Shown here: positions 6,328 through 16,562 of the stretch, in pieces
How positions within the stretch are numbered: the first letter of the stretch is position 1
Layout: the number at the start of each line of letters is the position of its first letter
Source: Pseudomonadota bacterium
Lineage (GTDB): Bacteria; Chloroflexota; UBA5177
DNA length: 64,000 bases
Direction of reading: 5' to 3'
Assembly: GCA_021324655.1 (NCBI GenBank)
Contig: JAJPIP010000035.1
Location: forward strand, 150,121-214,120
Notes under the pieces: generated by a model
What the model was told of the DNA's origin: nothing
Databases searched by the model: none
What the model saw: only the letters and a program-made list of their open reading frames with translations
Program-made: the position numbers and the translations under genes

Positions 6328-8820
6328 TTAGCCGGTTGTCCCGGTACCGTTGTCGTCGAACGGTGTGTCGATCGACGCGAGGTTGGTGTTGCCGAGGCCG
6401 AGATTGGTTCCCGGAACGGTACTCTCGGAGCCAAGGTAGTACACCGAGAAACCGCTGATCGAGTACAGGCCGGCGCCTGGCTTGATGCCGAGTCCCGACA
6501 GTGGTGCCGTCAGCACGATAGTGCACGGTGCCGGTGCGGTGGGATTTACTACGCCCGGAGAGGTGAGACAGGTTCCGCCCAGTGTGCCGGCCTCCTGCGG
6601 AGAGAATTCGTAGTGGTTGAGCACGGGAGACACACTGGTCACCTGCCCTGCCTCCACACCTGGTCCACCCGAAGCTTCATTGTCGCGGTAGGCAATGTAG
6701 AAGTTGCCGTTGCCGGGTGCTCCCGCTGAACTGGGTGCGGAGGATGACCAGAACTCGGCCCCCCAGAGCCCGCCGTTCGCGCCCTCCCGCGAGCAAGTAG
6801 CTGCGTTGAGAGCGGTGGGTGGACCATCCAGTGTCAGGGTAACGGTCAGGATGCCGTTTGTCTGCTTCTCACTGGTGCCGAGGACATCCATGCCGGATCC
6901 AGCTTTGCAAGTTGGATCCGGTAGACCGGTCGCGTCTGTGACCACGTTGTTCGGGTCGCTGACCGCGTGGTCGGTGATGGGGTAAGAGTTCATCGCGGCG
7001 ATGGTCTGGCCCTGGAAGATGCTGTTACCAGACAACTGGCGTGAGAAGAACTGCCTGGTTTCCTGGTTCGCGTTATTGTCATCCGCCCAGGTGGTGTAGG
7101 CAGCACCCGTGTGATCCACGTCTATGGTCAGGAAGTCAAGTAGATCGCGATTCTGATACTGACCGGTTCCGCAGGAGGTCCCTCCGGTGCAAACACCACC
7201 TATGTGGATGGGGTGATCGGAGATCTGCACGACCTTGAAGTTGGCGCCGCTGTTGAGCGCATTCTGCGATTGCCCGAAGTACGTGTTCCAGACACTCGTG
7301 TTGGGAATGCATGACGCGCTGGGGGCGCTGCAACTATCATCCGGCTGCCCACTCGGGCTCGTAAAGGCAACATTCGGATTCAACCCGGTATTGGACTTGT
7401 ACATCACGAGATCTACCTGTCCGGGGCTTCCCGCTACCATCCAGGGGAAGACGGCCGAGTCGCCGGTCTCCTTGGTGAGGTCGATCGGTGTCTGCCAGGT
7501 CGCGCCACCGTCGGTCGAGTAGGTGTAGTAGACGTCCGTCTCGCCCTCGGCATCCGGCTGGTTGGTGTTCACGGTCTGCGTCTGTGACCACGTGTAGTAC
7601 AGATTTCCAGCGGTGTCGATCGTCATCTGAGGGAAAATGTTGGCCGGATCGTGTTGGCCGACACAGACCGCCGGCTTGCGGATCCATTGGTTCCCCTCAT
7701 CCGTGGAGATCGCGAGGTACATCACGAAGATCGGAGCACCGCTCTGCGTGCTGGTCGGGCACGTAAGGCCGCTGGGCAGTGAACTGGTCGAACTGTACTC
7801 GCGTTCAAACGGAATGTAAAGGTTATGGCGATACTGCGAGCTCGACGACGTATCAACCACGATCGGACCTGCGATGTAGAAGTTCGGATCGCTGGGATCG
7901 GGGCAGGCTGTCGGCTCGCTGTCACCAGCTGAGCTGAGGGAGGGCGACATTGTGAAGGCGTTGCACGACGAGGCAGCAAAGTCGGTCGGGAGATCTGCAC
8001 CACCGTCATCTGTGCTCTTCACGAACACTATGCTGCAGCCAGGGGCCGGAGTAGCCAGGCAGCCGGAGTCATTGTTGAAATTCATATAGACATCTTGGCC
8101 GTCGGGGGCAGTCTCGTCAGTTGCCACCCACTGCCGGTCGTCAATCACTCCCGGGTTCGACCCGCATCCCAGGTTGTTCGATAACCAGGTTTGACCTAGA
8201 TCGCGCGAGATGTTCATGGTGACGCAGGCACCGGACAGGTCCACGAAAAAGATACTGTGCGTGATCTGTCCCACCGCCTGGTGGGAGTCTCCTCCGCCAC
8301 CTCCCGTCTGCGAAGGCTGACTGTAGAAGTACGGATTGTGCGGAGGTACCCGGAAGGTTTGGCCACCATCGTACGAGGTATAGAACTGGCTGTACTCTCC
8401 AAGTCCCAGGGGATTCGAGACGTATACCGGATCGAGGTAGCAGGAGTCACTAGCCAGTTGGGCTGAGGAGCACTTCGCCAACTCGTTGTTGCATGCGGTC
8501 TCCGTATCGCTGACTCCGGATGCCACCTGGCACTGGAATGAGGTGCTGAAGGGATAGCGATCCACAACAGTGGTAGGTTCACCGCCCGTCTGGTGATAGT
8601 CCACGTAGCTCGCCGGCGCGAATATATTTGTCGCGTTGGATGTCGAGCTCGTATTGCCACCGTTGCCTCCGCCACCGCTCGTGTTGGTGTACAGGACAGC
8701 GGTGCCTGGGATGAGCTGGAGGACCGAGTCGGCCCGCGCCAGCGGCGCCATGATGATCCCCAGCACCGAGACCACGACAAAGGCAACAAAAGCACGACGC
8801 GCGTGTATGAGGCGGGACAT
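6328..8820 (-). CDS. Exported sialidase/BNR-repeat-like protein, 830 aa
   Basis: A secreted protein with an N-terminal signal peptide (hydrophobic AFVAFVVVSVLGIIMAP, cleavage after ARA) and a Gly/Ser/Thr-rich linker. The body is a probable beta-propeller: at least four Asp-box motifs (S-x-D-x-G-x-x-W/F) are visible, in SYDGGQTF, SRDLGQTW, STDEGNQW and STDGGATW. The Asp-box fold is shared by sialidases and many non-enzymatic propellers. I do not see a convincing arginine triad, so catalytic sialidase activity is not claimed. There is no C-terminal anchor. AAGGGAG lies about 9 nt before the ATG. It is transcribed divergently from livK. Confidence 0.75.
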   Translation of the reverse strand: MSRLIHARRAFVAFVVVSVLGIIMAPLARADSVLQLIPGTAVLYTNTSGGGGNGGNTSSTSNATNIFAPASYVDYHQTGGEPTTVVDRYPFSTSFQCQVASGVSDTETACNNELAKCSSAQLASDSCYLDPVYVSNPLGLGEYSQFYTSYDGGQTFRVPPHNPYFYSQPSQTGGGGGDSHQAVGQITHSIFFVDLSGACVTMNISRDLGQTWLSNNLGCGSNPGVIDDRQWVATDETAPDGQDVYMNFNNDSGCLATPAPGCSIVFVKSTDDGGADLPTDFAASSCNAFTMSPSLSSAGDSEPTACPDPSDPNFYIAGPIVVDTSSSSQYRHNLYIPFEREYSSTSSLPSGLTCPTSTQSGAPIFVMYLAISTDEGNQWIRKPAVCVGQHDPANIFPQMTIDTAGNLYYTWSQTQTVNTNQPDAEGETDVYYTYSTDGGATWQTPIDLTKETGDSAVFPWMVAGSPGQVDLVMYKSNTGLNPNVAFTSPSGQPDDSCSAPSASCIPNTSVWNTYFGQSQNALNSGANFKVVQISDHPIHIGGVCTGGTSCGTGQYQNRDLLDFLTIDVDHTGAAYTTWADDNNANQETRQFFSRQLSGNSIFQGQTIAAMNSYPITDHAVSDPNNVVTDATGLPDPTCKAGSGMDVLGTSEKQTNGILTVTLTLDGPPTALNAATCSREGANGGLWGAEFWSSSAPSSAGAPGNGNFYIAYRDNEASGGPGVEAGQVTSVSPVLNHYEFSPQEAGTLGGTCLTSPGVVNPTAPAPCTIVLTAPLSGLGIKPGAGLYSISGFSVYYLGSESTVPGTNLGLGNTNLASIDTPFDDNGTGTTG

Positions 8821-9193
8821 GGTTCCTGCACTCCCTTCCCATCGATCGCCCGGTGAGTCTTTTCACCGGCGGACTTCCTACAGCGGGCCGAACAGGTCGG
8901 CCCTATTTCGATTGTTTCCCTCGAATAGCGGGATTCCTATAGGGAGTCGACCCGATATTTGGGATGGAAGAGAGCCTAATTCGGCCTAGGGCCGGGACCC
9001 TAGCCACCTCGTGTTCGGCCCCGCGCGGAGGCGAGGGGCGGGAGGTTCGGAAGGGGGGAGGCGCCATCAGCCCTCGTTATGTTTTCTGGCACATGTTCGT
9101 TTAGGACAGTGGATGGCTATCCCGGGGTGAGAGGGATAGCCATGTATCATTAGCCCAGGCTTCAGAGGAAAACCACCTGGTTAGGAGGGGTGA
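8821..9193. other. 373-bp intergenic region between divergent genes
   Basis: No gene is seen. It holds two notable inverted repeats. One at about 8846-8873 has its core TCACC/GGTGA arms in the leader of the minus-strand gene. The other, at about 9112-9142, is a 10-bp ATGGCTATCC/GGATAGCCAT stem in the leader of livK. A strong AGGAGG at 9183-9188 serves livK. Promoters for both directions must lie here, but no convincing -35/-10 pair is visible. No known riboswitch was recognised. Confidence 0.6.
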
Positions 9194-10507
9194 ATGAAGA
9201 GACTCGCATATCTTGCCGCCGCTGTGCCGATGTTGCTGTCCGGCATCTTGGCGGGTAACGTCTTCGCGGCGAAGAGCCACACCAAGACGATCACGGTTCA
9301 GTTGTGCACGTCGACGCCCTATGGCGTGCCCGGAACCAAGACTCAGTCCCAGGGCATCCGCAATGGTGTGGCCCTGGCCATTGCCCAGTACCGGTCAAAG
9401 CTGCTCAAGGTCGGAGTCAAGATTGGGCCGACCATCACCATGGATGATGCCAAGGCCGACGGCAGCAACTACGACCCCAACGTCGAGCACGCCAACGCCC
9501 TGCGCTGCCTGGCAGCCAACCACGCCATGGGCTACGTTGGCCCGCTCAACTCGGGTGCCGCCCTCGCCGGCGAGCCGGTCCTGAATCGGGGCCATATGGT
9601 CGAGATCAGTCCCGCCAACACCAATCCGGAGCTGACGAGTGTTCGGCCGTACCAGGGCGCAGGGGGTCGAGCCTCACAGGAGCCGGCGACCTACAGCGGT
9701 GCGATTCCGTGGGTGACGTACTACCGCACCGTGACCACGGACGCGCTGCAGGGCCCGACCGGAGCGGCCTATGCCAAGGGCACCCTGCACGCCAAGACCT
9801 TCTACCTGGTCGACGATAAGACCACCTATGGTGCCGGTCTGGCGACAACCTTTGGCGCCTACGCGAAGAAGATCGGCATGAAGCAGGTTGGCGTGGGTCA
9901 CATTGATTCGTCGAGTACGGCGGCGGAAGCGCAGACCTCGCAGGCGATCGCCGCCAAGGCAGCCGGCGCGCATCCGGACATGGTGTACTGCGGCTGCAAC
10001 CCCCAGACCTCCTCGGGCCTGCCGAAGGACCTGCGGAACGCCGGCTACATGAAACCGGTCATGGGCGGTGATGGTCTCGTCACGCCGGACTGGATCACTC
10101 TTTCCGGCACACGGGGCGCCTTCAACAACTACGCCACGAGCGTCGGAAAGCCGGCAAGCGAGGCGTCGAAGGCCTTCATCAGGCTCTACAAGAGGTACTT
10201 CCCGACGTTCTACGCGAGTCCGGGCATTCAGGCCTACGATGCGCCGTCTTTCGATGCGGCAGGCATCATCCTGACTGCCATCTACGACGCGGCGAAGGCT
10301 CACCAGCTGACGGGCACGGCCACGCACATGCGCACGATGGTCGTCAAATACGTGCACAGCATCAAGTACCACGGAGCCCTCGGCTTGACGACCTTTGACA
10401 AGAATGGCGACACGAGCAACCGAATCCTGACCATGAACGCGGTTAAGGGAGGCAAGTGGATCTTGCTCAAGGTGCTAACGGCACCATCGGGCATCAGTCC
10501 GACATAG
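9194..10507 (+). CDS. livK: Branched-chain amino-acid ABC transporter substrate-binding protein, 437 aa
   Basis: Captures amino acids outside the membrane and delivers them to LivHM. It has a signal peptide (residues 1 to about 25, ending VFA) and the Peripla_BP_6 architecture: an N-terminal segment on nucleotide-like time/space wording replaced by TITMDDAKADGSNYDP, AMGYVGPLNSG for the first lobe, and TYGAGLATTFGAYAKKIG for the second. No lipobox cysteine is present, so retention at the surface is unexplained. It is first in the liv operon and is followed by a terminator, an arrangement that usually yields extra binding protein. The substrate is inferred from the family; related proteins also bind amides or aromatics. 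Confidence 0.9.
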   Translation: MKRLAYLAAAVPMLLSGILAGNVFAAKSHTKTITVQLCTSTPYGVPGTKTQSQGIRNGVALAIAQYRSKLLKVGVKIGPTITMDDAKADGSNYDPNVEHANALRCLAANHAMGYVGPLNSGAALAGEPVLNRGHMVEISPANTNPELTSVRPYQGAGGRASQEPATYSGAIPWVTYYRTVTTDALQGPTGAAYAKGTLHAKTFYLVDDKTTYGAGLATTFGAYAKKIGMKQVGVGHIDSSSTAAEAQTSQAIAAKAAGAHPDMVYCGCNPQTSSGLPKDLRNAGYMKPVMGGDGLVTPDWITLSGTRGAFNNYATSVGKPASEASKAFIRLYKRYFPTFYASPGIQAYDAPSFDAAGIILTAIYDAAKAHQLTGTATHMRTMVVKYVHSIKYHGALGLTTFDKNGDTSNRILTMNAVKGGKWILLKVLTAPSGISPT

Positions 10508-10521
10508 CGTGATGCCGGTGA

Positions 10522-10557
10522 GCGGGAGCTCCTTCGGGGGCTCCCGCTTCGTCTTTC
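10522..10557 (+). terminator. Intrinsic terminator between livK and livH
   Basis: An 11-bp stem (10522-10532 with 10537-10547, one G-U pair) with a UUCG loop, followed by TTCGTCTTT. It would let livK be made in excess over the membrane and ATPase genes. Confidence 0.75.
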
Positions 10558-10566
10558 CGTGCTCTC

Positions 10567-10572
10567 TATAAT
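10567..10572 (+). promoter_or_regulatory. Candidate -10 box of a livHMGF promoter
   Basis: A perfect TATAAT just after the internal terminator and about 54 nt before the livH start. No good -35 hexamer is seen. Confidence 0.4.
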
Positions 10573-10625
10573 GGTCCAATCGCGGACCCATCTCCGTATC
10601 GAAGACCCCAGAGCGAGAGACGAGA

Positions 10626-11558
10626 GTGGTTGAGATACTCATCGCGGGTCTGGCCCTCGGCTCCTTGTATGCGATCGTCGCCCTGGGCTACACGATGGTC
10701 TACGGCATCATCGAGCTCATCAATTTTGCGCACGGCGATGTCTTCACCTTCGGCGTGTTCGTCGCCATTCCCGTCCTCGACCGTCTCATCAATCAAAGCG
10801 CGATCAATATCAGTCCTCTCCAATCGCTCATCGGCATTGGGGTGGCGATGATCGTGTCGGCGTTGCTCTGTGGCATTCTCGGCGTCGCGATCGAGCGCCT
10901 GGCTTACCGCCCGCTACGGAATGCTCCGAGACTGGCCCCGCTCATCACGGCGATCGGTGTCTCGCTGATCATTGAGAATGCGCTGTTTCAATGGCAGGGC
11001 GGTGGCCTGATCGGCTTTCCGTCGACTCTGAACGTGGTGCAGTATCCATTCCTCGGCGGGGCTACTATCACCAATGTCCAGATTCTGGTTATAGCGGTTG
11101 CCGTGCTGATGATGATCGGTCTTGATCTCTTCGTGAATCGCACCAACGTGGGAAAGGCCATGCGCGCAGTGGCTCAGGATCGGGAAGCGGCCGCCATGAT
11201 GGGCATCAACGTGGATCGCATCATTTCGCTCACCTTCCTCATCGGCTCAGCGCTCGCCGGCGCCGGGGCAGTGATCTATGGGATTGAAATCAGCGAAGTC
11301 GGCTATGACACCGGCTTCACCCTCGGCCTCTTCGCCTTCACCGCCGCCGTCGTGGGGGGCATCGGCAACATTCGGGGGGCCATGCTGGGCGGTATTCTGA
11401 TCGGCGTCGTTATCTCGTGGGTCGATAACCTGGGATCGGGTGCTAGTGCCGGCGCCGGGACCGAGTGGTACGATGTCGTCGTCTTTGCCATCCTCGTGCT
11501 GATCCTCGTCTTCCGCCCTGCCGGACTGTTGGGGACGAACACGACGGAGAAGGTGTGA
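10626..11558 (+). CDS. livH: Branched-chain amino-acid ABC transporter permease LivH
   Basis: Membrane subunit of the transporter. It is a polytopic protein of 310 aa with about eight hydrophobic segments. It opens with the LivH-typical GLALGSLYAIVALGYTMVYGI and INFAHGDVF segment and contains the coupling-loop sequence GKAMRAVAQDREAAAMMGIN. GTG at 10626 is preceded by the purine stretch GAGAGACGAGA. It overlaps livM (TGATG), so the two are translationally coupled. Confidence 0.93.
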   Translation: MVEILIAGLALGSLYAIVALGYTMVYGIIELINFAHGDVFTFGVFVAIPVLDRLINQSAINISPLQSLIGIGVAMIVSALLCGILGVAIERLAYRPLRNAPRLAPLITAIGVSLIIENALFQWQGGGLIGFPSTLNVVQYPFLGGATITNVQILVIAVAVLMMIGLDLFVNRTNVGKAMRAVAQDREAAAMMGINVDRIISLTFLIGSALAGAGAVIYGIEISEVGYDTGFTLGLFAFTAAVVGGIGNIRGAMLGGILIGVVISWVDNLGSGASAGAGTEWYDVVVFAILVLILVFRPAGLLGTNTTEKV

Positions 11559-12799
11559 TGGTCACGCCGTCGTGGCGTGAGCGCATAGATCACTGGCGAG
11601 ATTCCCGTGCCCTCCGCCGGATCGCGGCGGTCGTGGTGGTGATCGCGGCGTTCCTGTACCCGCTGGTCGCGTCGAGCGGCACCGGGCTTGACACCGCCAC
11701 GGTCGCTGAGGTGTTCATCCTGCTGGCGCTTGGCCTGAATATTGTCGTCGGGTTCGCCGGCTTGCTCGATCTAGGCTATGCCGCGTTCTTCGCGATCGGC
11801 GCGTACACGACTGCCCTGCTGGCGTCGACCCATTTCGCGATCGGCAATCAGACTCACACTAGCCTGCTCCTGTCCTATGGCCCGAACGGCGTCCATGTGA
11901 ACTTCTTCTTGCTCATTCCTATAGCAGCGCTGGCCGCGGCGTTGTGCGGCATTCTCTTCGGAGCACCAACCCTGCGTCTGCGGGGCGATTATCTGGCGAT
12001 CGTGACCCTGGGATTCGGAGAGATCGTGCCGAAGGTCATCGAGAATCTCGGCCCGGGCAACAGCGTTGGCCTGCCCAACATCACCAACGGCGTCAACGAC
12101 ATTACAGGGATTGATTCCCCGCCCAACATCAATCTGGGACCCATCCACTGGACCTTTCAGACCAACGATCCCCGCCCCTGGTACTACCTGGGTCTGATCA
12201 TCGTCGTCATCAGCGTGATCATCATCTACCGGTTGCGCTCCTCCCGTCTGGGCCGCAGTTGGGTGGCAATCCGTGAGGATGAGATCGCGGCAGCCCATGC
12301 CGGGATCAACATTACCGGGACGCGTCTCACCGCTTTTGCACTGGGCGCGGCCTTCTCCGGATTCGGCGGACTGCTCGAGGCCAGCCGCCTGGGGACGGTT
12401 GATTACACCGAGTTCCTCTTCAACTTCTCGATCACCATCCTTGTCATGGTGATCCTGGGTGGAATGGGTAGTATCCCCGGGGCGGTCCTCGGCGGTATCG
12501 TCATTGCCTATCTCAACCAATCCTGGTTGACGAACGCCGCCGCCGGCATCAACAACTTCGGCGGCTGGCTGGAGAAGGGGCCCGGTCTCATCCACACCCT
12601 CGGCGTCTGGCTGTCCGGGCTGCCGCTGGCCTCTGCCAAGCCGATGATCTTCGGCATTATCCTGGTTGGGATCATGCTTCTTCGGCCGCAAGGGCTTTTG
12701 CCGTCCGGTCGGCGCGCTCGCGAACTACATCCCAGGACGGCAGGCGAGCTGGCCGAAGAAGATAGCGAGCTCTATACCGTTCGTACTGGTGAAATCTAG
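11558..12799 (+). CDS. livM: Branched-chain amino-acid ABC transporter permease LivM, 413 aa
   Basis: Second membrane subunit. ATG at 11558 overlaps the livH stop, and the open frame upstream of it is simply inside livH. LivM hallmarks include [41 protein letters not shown] and the coupling-helix region [24 protein letters not shown] long insertion around residues 180-210 ([11 protein letters not shown]) separates hydrophobic segments. A one-base gap separates it from livG. Confidence 0.93.
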   Translation: MVTPSWRERIDHWRDSRALRRIAAVVVVIAAFLYPLVASSGTGLDTATVAEVFILLALGLNIVVGFAGLLDLGYAAFFAIGAYTTALLASTHFAIGNQTHTSLLLSYGPNGVHVNFFLLIPIAALAAALCGILFGAPTLRLRGDYLAIVTLGFGEIVPKVIENLGPGNSVGLPNITNGVNDITGIDSPPNINLGPIHWTFQTNDPRPWYYLGLIIVVISVIIIYRLRSSRLGRSWVAIREDEIAAAHAGINITGTRLTAFALGAAFSGFGGLLEASRLGTVDYTEFLFNFSITILVMVILGGMGSIPGAVLGGIVIAYLNQSWLTNAAAGINNFGGWLEKGPGLIHTLGVWLSGLPLASAKPMIFGIILVGIMLLRPQGLLPSGRRARELHPRTAGELAEEDSELYTVRTGEI

Positions 12800-12800
12800 G

Positions 12801-13589
12801 ATGACTGAGAACGAGGATCTCGTCCGCGTCCAGGGGCTGACACGGCGCTTCGGCGGCCTGACCGCCGTCGATTCCCTCGATTTCGAGGTGCGCGCCGGCG
12901 AGATCCTCAGCCTCATCGGACCGAATGGAGCCGGCAAGACGACCGTCTTCAATATCATCAGCGGCATCTACCCTCCCACGTCCGGACAGATTCTCTTCAA
13001 GGGCGAGAACATCGCCGGCCTCAAGCCGGATCGTGTGCAACGTAAAGGCATCTCGCGCACGTTCCAGACTCTGCGCCTATTTGCCAATATGTCGGTGCTC
13101 GAGAACGTCCTGGTCGGGTATCACTCGCGCCTCCACTCCAATCTCTTCGGCGATATCGTCAAGCCCCCCTGGGTGGTCAAGGCGGAAAAGGAAGCCGTGG
13201 AGAGATCACGAGAGGTGCTCGGCCGGTTGTCGCCGCGTCTGCTGTCGCGGCAAGAGTTCCGCGCCTCCGACCTCGCGTACGCCGACCGTCGATTGCTGGA
13301 ATTGGCGCGTGCCCTGGTCTCCGATCCGGCTCTCTTGCTCCTCGACGAGCCGACAGCGGGAATGAATCCGACCGAGGCGGCCGAGTTCATGGACCATATC
13401 CGGCACATCCATGCGGACGGCTTCACCATTCTGCTCATCGAGCACAACCTGAACGTGGTCATGGGTGTCTCGCACCGGATCGTGGTACTCGATTACGGAA
13501 CAAAGATCGCCGAAGGCACACCGGATGAGGTGCGCAGCAACGAGCGCGTCATTGAGGCATATCTTGGACGAAAAGCAGCCTCTGCTTGA
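12801..13589 (+). CDS. livG: Branched-chain amino-acid ABC transporter ATPase LivG, 262 aa
   Basis: Cytoplasmic ATPase driving import. ATG at 12801 follows the livM stop by one base. Walker A is GPNGAGKT, the LivG-typical [16 protein letters not shown] gives the Q-loop, Walker B is [13 protein letters not shown], and the switch histidine is in LLIEHNL. The signature region reads [18 protein letters not shown]; the usual LSGGQ is relaxed, as is common in LivG. Its 3' end overlaps the start of livF by 26 nt. Confidence 0.93.
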   Translation: MTENEDLVRVQGLTRRFGGLTAVDSLDFEVRAGEILSLIGPNGAGKTTVFNIISGIYPPTSGQILFKGENIAGLKPDRVQRKGISRTFQTLRLFANMSVLENVLVGYHSRLHSNLFGDIVKPPWVVKAEKEAVERSREVLGRLSPRLLSRQEFRASDLAYADRRLLELARALVSDPALLLLDEPTAGMNPTEAAEFMDHIRHIHADGFTILLIEHNLNVVMGVSHRIVVLDYGTKIAEGTPDEVRSNERVIEAYLGRKAASA

Positions 13590-14286
13590 GTTCCGGGACG
13601 TCGATACCTACTACGGTAGCCTTCACATCCTGAAGGATGTGAACTACTCGGTCGACGCCGGGGAGATTGTGGCCCTCCTGGGAAGTAACGGCGCGGGCAA
13701 GACGACGACGATGAAGACCATCCTCGGCCTGGTCCGACCCCGTGACGGACGCGTGATCTTTGAGGGGAAGGAGATCAACGGTCTGCCGACGCGGCAAATC
13801 GTCGAGATGGGGATCGCGCCGGTGCCGGAGGGGCGTCGTGTCTTCCCCAAGCTGACCGTTCTCGACAACCTGAAGATGGGGGCGTGGACCCGCAAGGATC
13901 GTGACATCCAGAAGGATGTCGACCGCGTCTATACGTTGTTTCCGCGTCTCGCCGAACGCAAGAATCAGCTGGCCGGGACGATGAGTGGGGGCGAGCAGCA
14001 AATGCTGGCGATTGGCCGCGCCCTCATGGCCCGGCCGCGGCTCATGATCATGGACGAGCCCTCGATGGGGCTCTCGCCGATCCTGACCGAGCGAGTGTTC
14101 GACACGATCGTCGAGATTAACAAGCAGGGCACGACCATCTTCATGGTCGAGCAGAATGCCTACATGGCGCTGGAGATCGCCTCGCGCGCCTACGTGCTTC
14201 AGACGGGTGAGGTTGTCTTAAGCGGAACGGCCCAGAGCCTGATGGAGAGCGATCTGGTCCGCCGAGCATATCTTGGCGGAAGCTGA
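13564..14286 (+). CDS. livF: Branched-chain amino-acid ABC transporter ATPase LivF, 240 aa
   Basis: Partner ATPase of LivG. Family alignment places the start at TTG 13564, inside the end of livG; the longer open frame upstream encodes no family sequence. The product begins [19 protein letters not shown] and has Walker A GSNGAGKT, signature MSGGEQQMLAIGRALM, Walker B LMIMDEPSMGLSP and switch histidine replaced in context MVEQNAY, where LivF normally has Gln. The overlap implies coupled translation. It ends the liv operon. Confidence 0.9.
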   Translation: MDEKQPLLEFRDVDTYYGSLHILKDVNYSVDAGEIVALLGSNGAGKTTTMKTILGLVRPRDGRVIFEGKEINGLPTRQIVEMGIAPVPEGRRVFPKLTVLDNLKMGAWTRKDRDIQKDVDRVYTLFPRLAERKNQLAGTMSGGEQQMLAIGRALMARPRLMIMDEPSMGLSPILTERVFDTIVEINKQGTTIFMVEQNAYMALEIASRAYVLQTGEVVLSGTAQSLMESDLVRRAYLGGS

Positions 14287-14368
14287 ATTCCCTGGTTGAT
14301 CCGCACGCCACGGCACGCCGGACCCGAATCGGGCGCCGTGTAGGATGGGATGAGTGGAGGTGAGAACA

Positions 14369-16552
14369 GTGGACGCCACCGCTGCCGCCGAGGAGCAACA
14401 CGAGCCGTCAGTCCTGCCGGGAGCCGTGCACTGGGATAGCTCCCTCTACGACAGCATTCTCCAGGCCGCTCTGGGCGAAGCCGCCTTGCACCACGAGACC
14501 CCGGTCGCCGGCACCCTGACCGGGACCGACCTGCTCCGCGCCTACACGGTGGCACGGATCAGCCGCGACCTGGACACCCGTGAGCGCACGCTCCAGGCGC
14601 AGGGCAAAGCCTGGTTCTCGATCGCGGGGGCCGGACGCGAGGTGATCGGCTGGACATTCGGGCGCCGGCTGCGTCACTCCGATCCCAAGATGCCGTACTA
14701 CCGCGACCGCACCCTGCTGTTGGTCCAGGGCATGACCCCTGAGGAGATGCTGCTCCAGACGGTTGGAGCCGGCAGTGACGAGTCCTCCGGCGGACGCCAG
14801 ATGCCCAGCCACTGGAGCAGCCGCCGGCTCGGCGTCGTTTCGCAGTCCAGCCCGACCGGCTCGCAGGCCATTCCCGCCACCGGGTTGGCGGAGGGTATTC
14901 TCAAGGTCCTCGATCTGGGCCTCTCTCTGGAATCACCCTGGGAGCCCGATTCCGTCGTGTACGTGTCCATCGGCGATGGGACGACGGCGGAGGGCGAGGT
15001 TGAGGAGGCGATTCGTCAGGCGGTGCGCACGCACGCGCCGGTCATTTTCCTCGTCGAGGACGACAAGTATGCTATCTCCGTCCCCGCGACCTGGGCCATT
15101 CCGGGCGGGGACGCCTACCGCCTCTACGAGCACTACAGCGATCTTGGCATGCTGGTTCTGCGCTGCGACGGTACCGATCCGGTCGATGCCGATGCGGCGA
15201 CGGCCCGCGCCGTGGACTATGCGCGGGCGCGGAAAGGGCCGGTCCTGCTGCATGCGCTGGTCACGCGCCATATGTCGCACTCCTCAACGGATACGCAGGA
15301 GCAGTATCGAACACCGGAGGATCTGGCCGAGGAAGCGGCGCACGATCCACTGCAGCGGCTGGCCGCGCTGCTGCACGACGCCGGGATTCTGGACGACGAG
15401 ACGCAGAACGCCCTCGATGCCGCCTGCCAGCGCGACGTGCGCGCGGCAACCGATCGAGCCCTCGCGTCACCGCGGCCCAACCCGGAGTTGATCTGCGAGC
15501 AGGTGACGGCGCGCCCTCTGGAGGAGCGAGGCACGGAGCCGGCGGCCGAGAGCGGCGAGCCGGTGGAGATGCGCTACGCGTTGAATCGTGCGCTCAAGGC
15601 CGCGATGGAGCGCGATCCACGCATCGTGATCTACGGGGAGGATGTGGCCGACGCGGCGCACCCGGGCCTGCCCGGCAAGGGGGGCGTCTTCCACGTGACG
15701 CGCGGCCTGCAATTCGCCTTCCCCAAACGCGTCTGGAACAGCGCCCTGGCGGAGGCCACCATCATCGGCACGGCGATGGGCCAATCGCTTGCCGGGCTGC
15801 TTCCTGTGGTGGAGATCCAGTTCCGCGACTATCTGCACCCGGCCTGGCAGCAACTGGTGGATGAAGCGGCCACGTTGCGGTGGCGCTCCAACGGCGTCTG
15901 GAAAGCGCCCTTCGTGGTGCGTATGGCCTATGGCGGCTATCTGGGTGGCGCCGGCGCCCTCTGGCACAGTGAGGCGAGCGTCGGCATGCTCTCCAGTATC
16001 CCCGGCATCCGCATCTTCGTCCCCTCCAATGCCACCGATGCCGCCGGGATGATCGGCACGGCGGTGGAGAGCGACGATATCGTTCTGGTTCTGGAGCCCA
16101 AGGCGCTGTACGCTCGCAAGGCGCCGTACCCGGGCGACGACTACCGGGTGCCGCTGGGCGTGGCCAGGGTGCGGCGCACGGGCACCGACGTTACCATCGT
16201 CTGCTGGGGCAATCTCGTCCCGCGATCTCTCGAGGCGGCGGAGACGCTGGCCGGCGAGGGCATCTCGGCGGAGGTGATCGATCTGCGGACGGTTGATGCC
16301 GGCTGGGACGCAGCGGCGGTACGGGCATCGGCCGACCGGACGGGGGCGCTGCTCGTGGCGGAGGAAGACCGGCGTACCGGCGGTTTCGGGGCGAGCGTGG
16401 TCGCCCGCATCGCCGCCGATCTGCCGGGTGTTCTGGTCTCCCGGGTCACCGCTCTCGATTGCCGCGTCGCCTATGGTCCGGAGGGGGAGCGGGCGGTTCT
16501 GCCGCAGGCCGACGACGTGGTCCGGGAGGCGCGAAGACTGGTCGAAGAGTAA
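14369..16552 (+). CDS. Fused alpha/beta E1 subunit of a 2-oxoacid dehydrogenase, about 727 aa
   Basis: Thiamine-diphosphate-dependent decarboxylating dehydrogenase subunit, normally two proteins, here in one chain. The alpha half (about residues 1-370) carries the TPP motif GDGTTAEGEVEEAI; the beta half (about 395-727) starts at MRYALNRALKAAM with YGEDVADAAH, a typical E1-beta sequence. The substrate is probably a branched-chain 2-oxoacid by family resemblance and by the adjacent liv transporter, but pyruvate or acetoin types cannot be excluded. GTG at 14369 is chosen because GGAGG lies 8 nt upstream; an in-frame GTG at 14354 has no site. No E2 or E3 gene is nearby. Confidence 0.88.
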   Translation: MDATAAAEEQHEPSVLPGAVHWDSSLYDSILQAALGEAALHHETPVAGTLTGTDLLRAYTVARISRDLDTRERTLQAQGKAWFSIAGAGREVIGWTFGRRLRHSDPKMPYYRDRTLLLVQGMTPEEMLLQTVGAGSDESSGGRQMPSHWSSRRLGVVSQSSPTGSQAIPATGLAEGILKVLDLGLSLESPWEPDSVVYVSIGDGTTAEGEVEEAIRQAVRTHAPVIFLVEDDKYAISVPATWAIPGGDAYRLYEHYSDLGMLVLRCDGTDPVDADAATARAVDYARARKGPVLLHALVTRHMSHSSTDTQEQYRTPEDLAEEAAHDPLQRLAALLHDAGILDDETQNALDAACQRDVRAATDRALASPRPNPELICEQVTARPLEERGTEPAAESGEPVEMRYALNRALKAAMERDPRIVIYGEDVADAAHPGLPGKGGVFHVTRGLQFAFPKRVWNSALAEATIIGTAMGQSLAGLLPVVEIQFRDYLHPAWQQLVDEAATLRWRSNGVWKAPFVVRMAYGGYLGGAGALWHSEASVGMLSSIPGIRIFVPSNATDAAGMIGTAVESDDIVLVLEPKALYARKAPYPGDDYRVPLGVARVRRTGTDVTIVCWGNLVPRSLEAAETLAGEGISAEVIDLRTVDAGWDAAAVRASADRTGALLVAEEDRRTGGFGASVVARIAADLPGVLVSRVTALDCRVAYGPEGERAVLPQADDVVREARRLVEE

Positions 16553-16562
16553 GCGAGCCGAG

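Noticed and set aside
9112-9142. Leader hairpin of livK as a riboswitch
   Set aside because: A simple inverted repeat without a recognisable aptamer core.
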